Positions 61,202-64,000 of a stretch of 64,000 nt of DNA are shown here, one piece after another. This DNA comes from a virus: positions 1-64,000 of the IMG/VR virus record IMGVR_UViG_3300007508_000607. One strand, 5' to 3'. The position numbers were made by a program, and so were the translations under genes. Every line of letters starts with the position of its first letter. The first letter of the stretch is position 1. A model generated the notes under the pieces. It worked only from the letters and a program-made list of their open reading frames with translations, did not search any database and had not been told where the DNA came from.

Positions 61202-62302
61202 ATGAATAAAGTAAGAATACACGTGCACGGGCCAGTAAACACTATAACTAGTAACTCAGATAGACGCTTTATTTCGTGCCCATACACTACGAAAATGTTT
61301 AATATATGTAAAATGTTCCATGAGAATGGGCATGAGGTTTTTCATTATGGGGTTGAAACGTCTAACCCACCCTGTACTGAAAATATAGAGTACATTCCTT
61401 ACTCTGTGTGAGATGCTGCGCATGGGGCAAAATCTATAGAGAAAGACTATGAACAAACAGGTCTTTCTTACTCGTCATATCAGTTTGCAGAGCAACATCT
61501 GTTTAATGAGTTAGAAAAAAGAGTGAAAGGGAAGACTGATGTTATACTAAATGGAATTGGGTGATGGACACACAAATTGGAAGATATAAATAAATTAGCA
61601 CCTCATATTGAATTTGGTATAGGCCATCCGGGAGCTGGAGCGCCCTATCAAGTTTTTGAAAGTTATGCTTATCAGAATCATCAATACGCTGAAGATAAAC
61701 ACTTTTCTAGAAAATGGGTGGGGAATGTAATACCTGGATATATAGATGAACAATACTTTTATTATGATTCAACTATAAAACAAGATGTAAAAAAACCTTA
61801 TCTTTTATTTCTTGGTAGAGTTATAAGTAATAAGGGTGTGGAGTTGGCGGCTCAGTTAGCAAAATACTGTGGAATGACATTAAAAGTTGCTGGTCACGGT
61901 GACTATAGTATACTAAGTGGGTACGAAGATATAGTTGAATACTTGGGAGTTGTAGGGCTGCATGAAAAAATAGACTTGATTAGAAAGGCACATGCAATGA
62001 TGGCCTTAACTTATTATGTGGAGCCTTTTGGCAACAGCCACGCTGAATCTTTGATGCTTGGGACTCCTGTTATAAGCACAGATTGAGGAGTATACACTGA
62101 AACAATTCAAAATGGTAAAAATGGATTCAGGGGAAGATTCTGGTCAGATTTTTTAAAAGGTATAGAGGGCGTAAAGAACTTAAACAGGGAGGAAATATCT
62201 AAATTAGCATATAATAAATTTTCCTTGGAGAGTGTATATCCTAAATTTAATAAGTACTTTTCTGATGTATTAAATATTCATAATAATGGGTGGTATTCAT
62301 AA
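61202..62302 (+). CDS. Family 4-type glycosyltransferase, paralogue of 59285-60430 (three TGAs as Trp)
   Basis: This 366-residue protein has TGA at residues 70, 121 and 295 read as Trp. GRVISNKGVELAAQLAK, then AHAMMALTYYVEPFGNSHAES and STDWGVYTETIQNGKNGF match the paralogue upstream. The end NNGWYS parallels its FNGWYGT. Residues 121-122 read as WW across a TGA-TGG pair. The two enzymes probably act on related acceptors; their adjacency suggests a tandem duplication with insertion of the GT2 gene between them. Confidence 0.85.
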
Positions 62303-62329
62303 TGTATTCTTTACGAAGAGGTGAAACAA

Positions 62330-62830
62330 ATGGGAACTAGCTACTGCGGGTTCAGAAAATTTATTGTTGACTATTTAAAAGACACTTATAGTGAAGATGC
62401 TACTATACTTGATGTTGGGCCAGGGATAGGGACTTATTACTATATACTTAACCATTACTTTAAAAAAATAGATTGCGTTGAAATTTATAAACCATATATT
62501 GACGAGTATAATTTAAAGAGTAAGTACCAAAATGTTTATAATTGTGATATACTGGGCTTTGATCTCTCCAAGTATGATGTAGTTATTATGGGCGATGTTT
62601 TAGAGCATATTTCAATAAAAAATAGTACACTTCTTATAGATAGTATACTTAAAACATGTAAAGAAGTTATAGTAGTAGTTCCTTGGCAATATAAACAAGG
62701 TGAAATTAATGGTAATATATATGAAGCACATAAACAAGATGACTTAACAAAAGATGTTATGTTAAGTCGATACCAAAATTTAAAGTGTATAAAATATAAT
62801 GATCACAGCGGGGTTTTTGTAAAGTGCTAA
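62330..62830 (+). CDS. Class I SAM-dependent methyltransferase
   Basis: This 166-residue protein has ATILDVGPGIGTYYYIL (motif I), IDCVEIYKPYIDEY (acidic strand) and DVVIMGDVLEHISIKN (motif IV). The ATG at 62330 is used because GAGGTG lies 6 bases upstream. It overlaps the next gene by 7 bases. In this glycosyltransferase cluster, sugar or glycan-tip methylation is likely. Confidence 0.75.
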   Translation: MGTSYCGFRKFIVDYLKDTYSEDATILDVGPGIGTYYYILNHYFKKIDCVEIYKPYIDEYNLKSKYQNVYNCDILGFDLSKYDVVIMGDVLEHISIKNSTLLIDSILKTCKEVIVVVPWQYKQGEINGNIYEAHKQDDLTKDVMLSRYQNLKCIKYNDHSGVFVKC

Positions 62831-63870
62831 CTATAAACATAATAGTAAAGAATGAGGAAAGTAATATTGAAAGATGTTTAAACAGTGTAAAAAATATTGC
62901 TGATTTTTGGGTATTAGTTGATACTGGATCTACTTCAGAAGTAACAGCTGACCTTGCGATGCGCGTTATGTCAGGCATCCCTGGTAAAATAATATATTTA
63001 AATGAATTTAAAGATTACTCATATGCAAGAAATATTGCTTTGGATGAATCTTCAAAAAATACTTGGATATTAAGTATTGATGCTGATGAGGAGTTTAGGG
63101 GAGAATTACCTTTTTTAGATGATAGTGCTTCACGATATAAAGTAAAAATATCTGATGGATACCAAGATTTTTGAAACTATAGATTATTTAATAAAAAATT
63201 CGGATCAAATTGGGTAGGCCCAATTCATGAGATAGTAGAATTTGAAAAAGAGGGGCCAATACTCGAGAGCCCTGATTTTTATTTACATCATTATAGATCT
63301 GGTACTGCTATGACCTCTAAAGAAAAATTTAATTTTTATTTCTCTAAACTTTTAGATGATTATGAGTCTACTGGTAGTCCTAGATCATTGTTTTACCTAT
63401 TTAAAACTTTAGTAGAGACCCCATACGAAAGTGTTGACCTAGATAAAATTTTATATTATGGTAAAAAGTGTTTAGACTCAGAAACTATTGGAAACGATGA
63501 GAAGTATATATGTAGTTTTTTTATAGGAGATGTTTACTTTAATAAGGAGTCTTTTAATAACGCCTCTTTTTGGTATGAAAAATCTTTAAATTACAACAGA
63601 AAAAGAAAAGAATCTTTAGCAAGGTTGATGCAAATCCAATGTAATCTTAAAAATTATGAGTACGCCTATAAGATTGGGTGTATTGCTGATATAGAATATA
63701 AGAGTGATTTTTTTGTGAAGTTGAGGGATGTGAACGAAATTTTTTGATTGTACTTTGAGCTAGCATGTTATTATTCTGGGCGACTCAACAAGGCCAAAGA
63801 AATTAATACATATTTACAAGCTACTTATCCAAATAATAAATTATACAAAACTAATGGAGAATTTTATTAG
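62824..63870 (+). CDS. Family 2 glycosyltransferase with TPR-like C-terminus (two TGAs as Trp)
   Basis: This 348-residue protein starts with GTG and has TGA at residues 117 and 308 read as Trp. LTINIIVKNEESNIERCLNSV and TWILSIDADEEF are the typical start and metal-binding segment of SunS/SpsA-like GT2 enzymes with helical repeats. VGPIHEIVEF follows. The C-terminal 150 residues look like TPR helices (KYICSFFIGDVYFNKESF, NASFWYEKSLNYNR). It overlaps the methyltransferase stop and meets the next gene at TAGTG. Confidence 0.82.
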
Positions 63871-64000
63871 TGCCTACTCTTTCTAAAAATATATCGGGAT
63901 ATTGAGAAAAAACTGTATTAGACACCGAGCAAATCGGTCCTCCCGGACCTACTGGAGATACCGGAGCTCAAGGTCAGACAGGAGATCAAGGAGCTCAAGG
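63870..64000 (+). CDS. Collagen-like fibre protein, N-terminal part (cut by window end; one TGA as Trp)
   Basis: A GTG start shares one base with the previous stop. After 11 residues comes TGA (63903), read as Trp, then a linker and from about residue 23 Gly-X-Y triplets (GPPGPTGDTGAQGQTGDQGAQG), the mark of phage collagen-like fibres or tail-spike linkers. Only 43 residues are in the window. The start codon is uncertain. The repeat type suggests a trimeric fibre. Confidence 0.65.

Noticed and set aside
1336-63905. Adjacent short same-frame ORFs that look like broken genes or sequencing frameshifts
   Set aside because: The breaks are always single TGA codons in one frame, fall at conserved Trp positions and recur in about twenty genes, which fits recoding rather than decay or errors.

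Overview
This window is a piece of a large, AT-rich genome of a contractile-tailed (myovirus-type) bacteriophage. The evidence is a tail sheath, tail tube, tape measure, gp25-like and gpJ-like baseplate genes, long tail fibres, and a full phage replication module. The host cannot be named. Shine-Dalgarno sites of the GGAGG type and overlapping TAATG stop/start junctions show ordinary bacterial translation coupling.

The most important reading rule is that TGA is not a stop here; it encodes tryptophan. Under the standard code about twenty late and glycan genes look shattered into adjacent same-frame ORFs. Reading TGA as Trp fuses them into full-length proteins, and the TGA falls on family-conserved Trp residues. 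I count 55 in-frame TGA codons in 21 genes. Every gene I accept ends in TAA or TAG. The TGAs are unevenly spread: they sit in tail, baseplate, fibre and sugar genes, while the replication genes have none despite several dozen TGG codons. That is the pattern expected of a phage that switches code late in infection. No suppressor tRNA was seen in the window.

Layout. (1) 1-10742, plus strand: end of a tail fibre, a glycan-modification cluster (glycosyltransferase-GNAT fusion; deacetylase/TibC-like heptosyltransferase/FkbM methyltransferase fusion; DUF6165 protein), connector proteins, tail sheath and tail tube, closed by a bidirectional terminator. (2) 10811-34145, minus strand: replication, nucleotide and recombination genes (family A DNA polymerase, sigma factor, class II ribonucleotide reductase, degenerate dUTPase, RecU, DUF669 protein, Sak4-like ATPase, exonuclease, AEP primase-helicase, Holliday-junction-type endonuclease, tRNA nucleotidyltransferase-like protein, peptide deformylase, helicase). 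Inside it lie a small ubiquitin-like conjugation cassette (Ubl ending in Gly-Gly, JAMM peptidase, E1-like enzyme, plus unknown partners) and a four-gene glycan island. (3) 34146-34522: divergent control region with a structured leader RNA. (4) 34523-64000, plus strand: tail assembly chaperone with a -1 frameshift site, tape measure, baseplate genes, a second sigma-like gene, fibres, then a second glycosyltransferase cluster and the start of a collagen-like fibre protein.

How it fits together. The minus block copies and repairs the genome and makes nucleotides. The plus blocks build the tail and adsorption apparatus. About a dozen sugar-active enzymes lie next to the fibre genes and probably decorate virion or host-surface structures. 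The Ubl/E1/JAMM cassette and the early/late split in TGA use are the most unusual parts.
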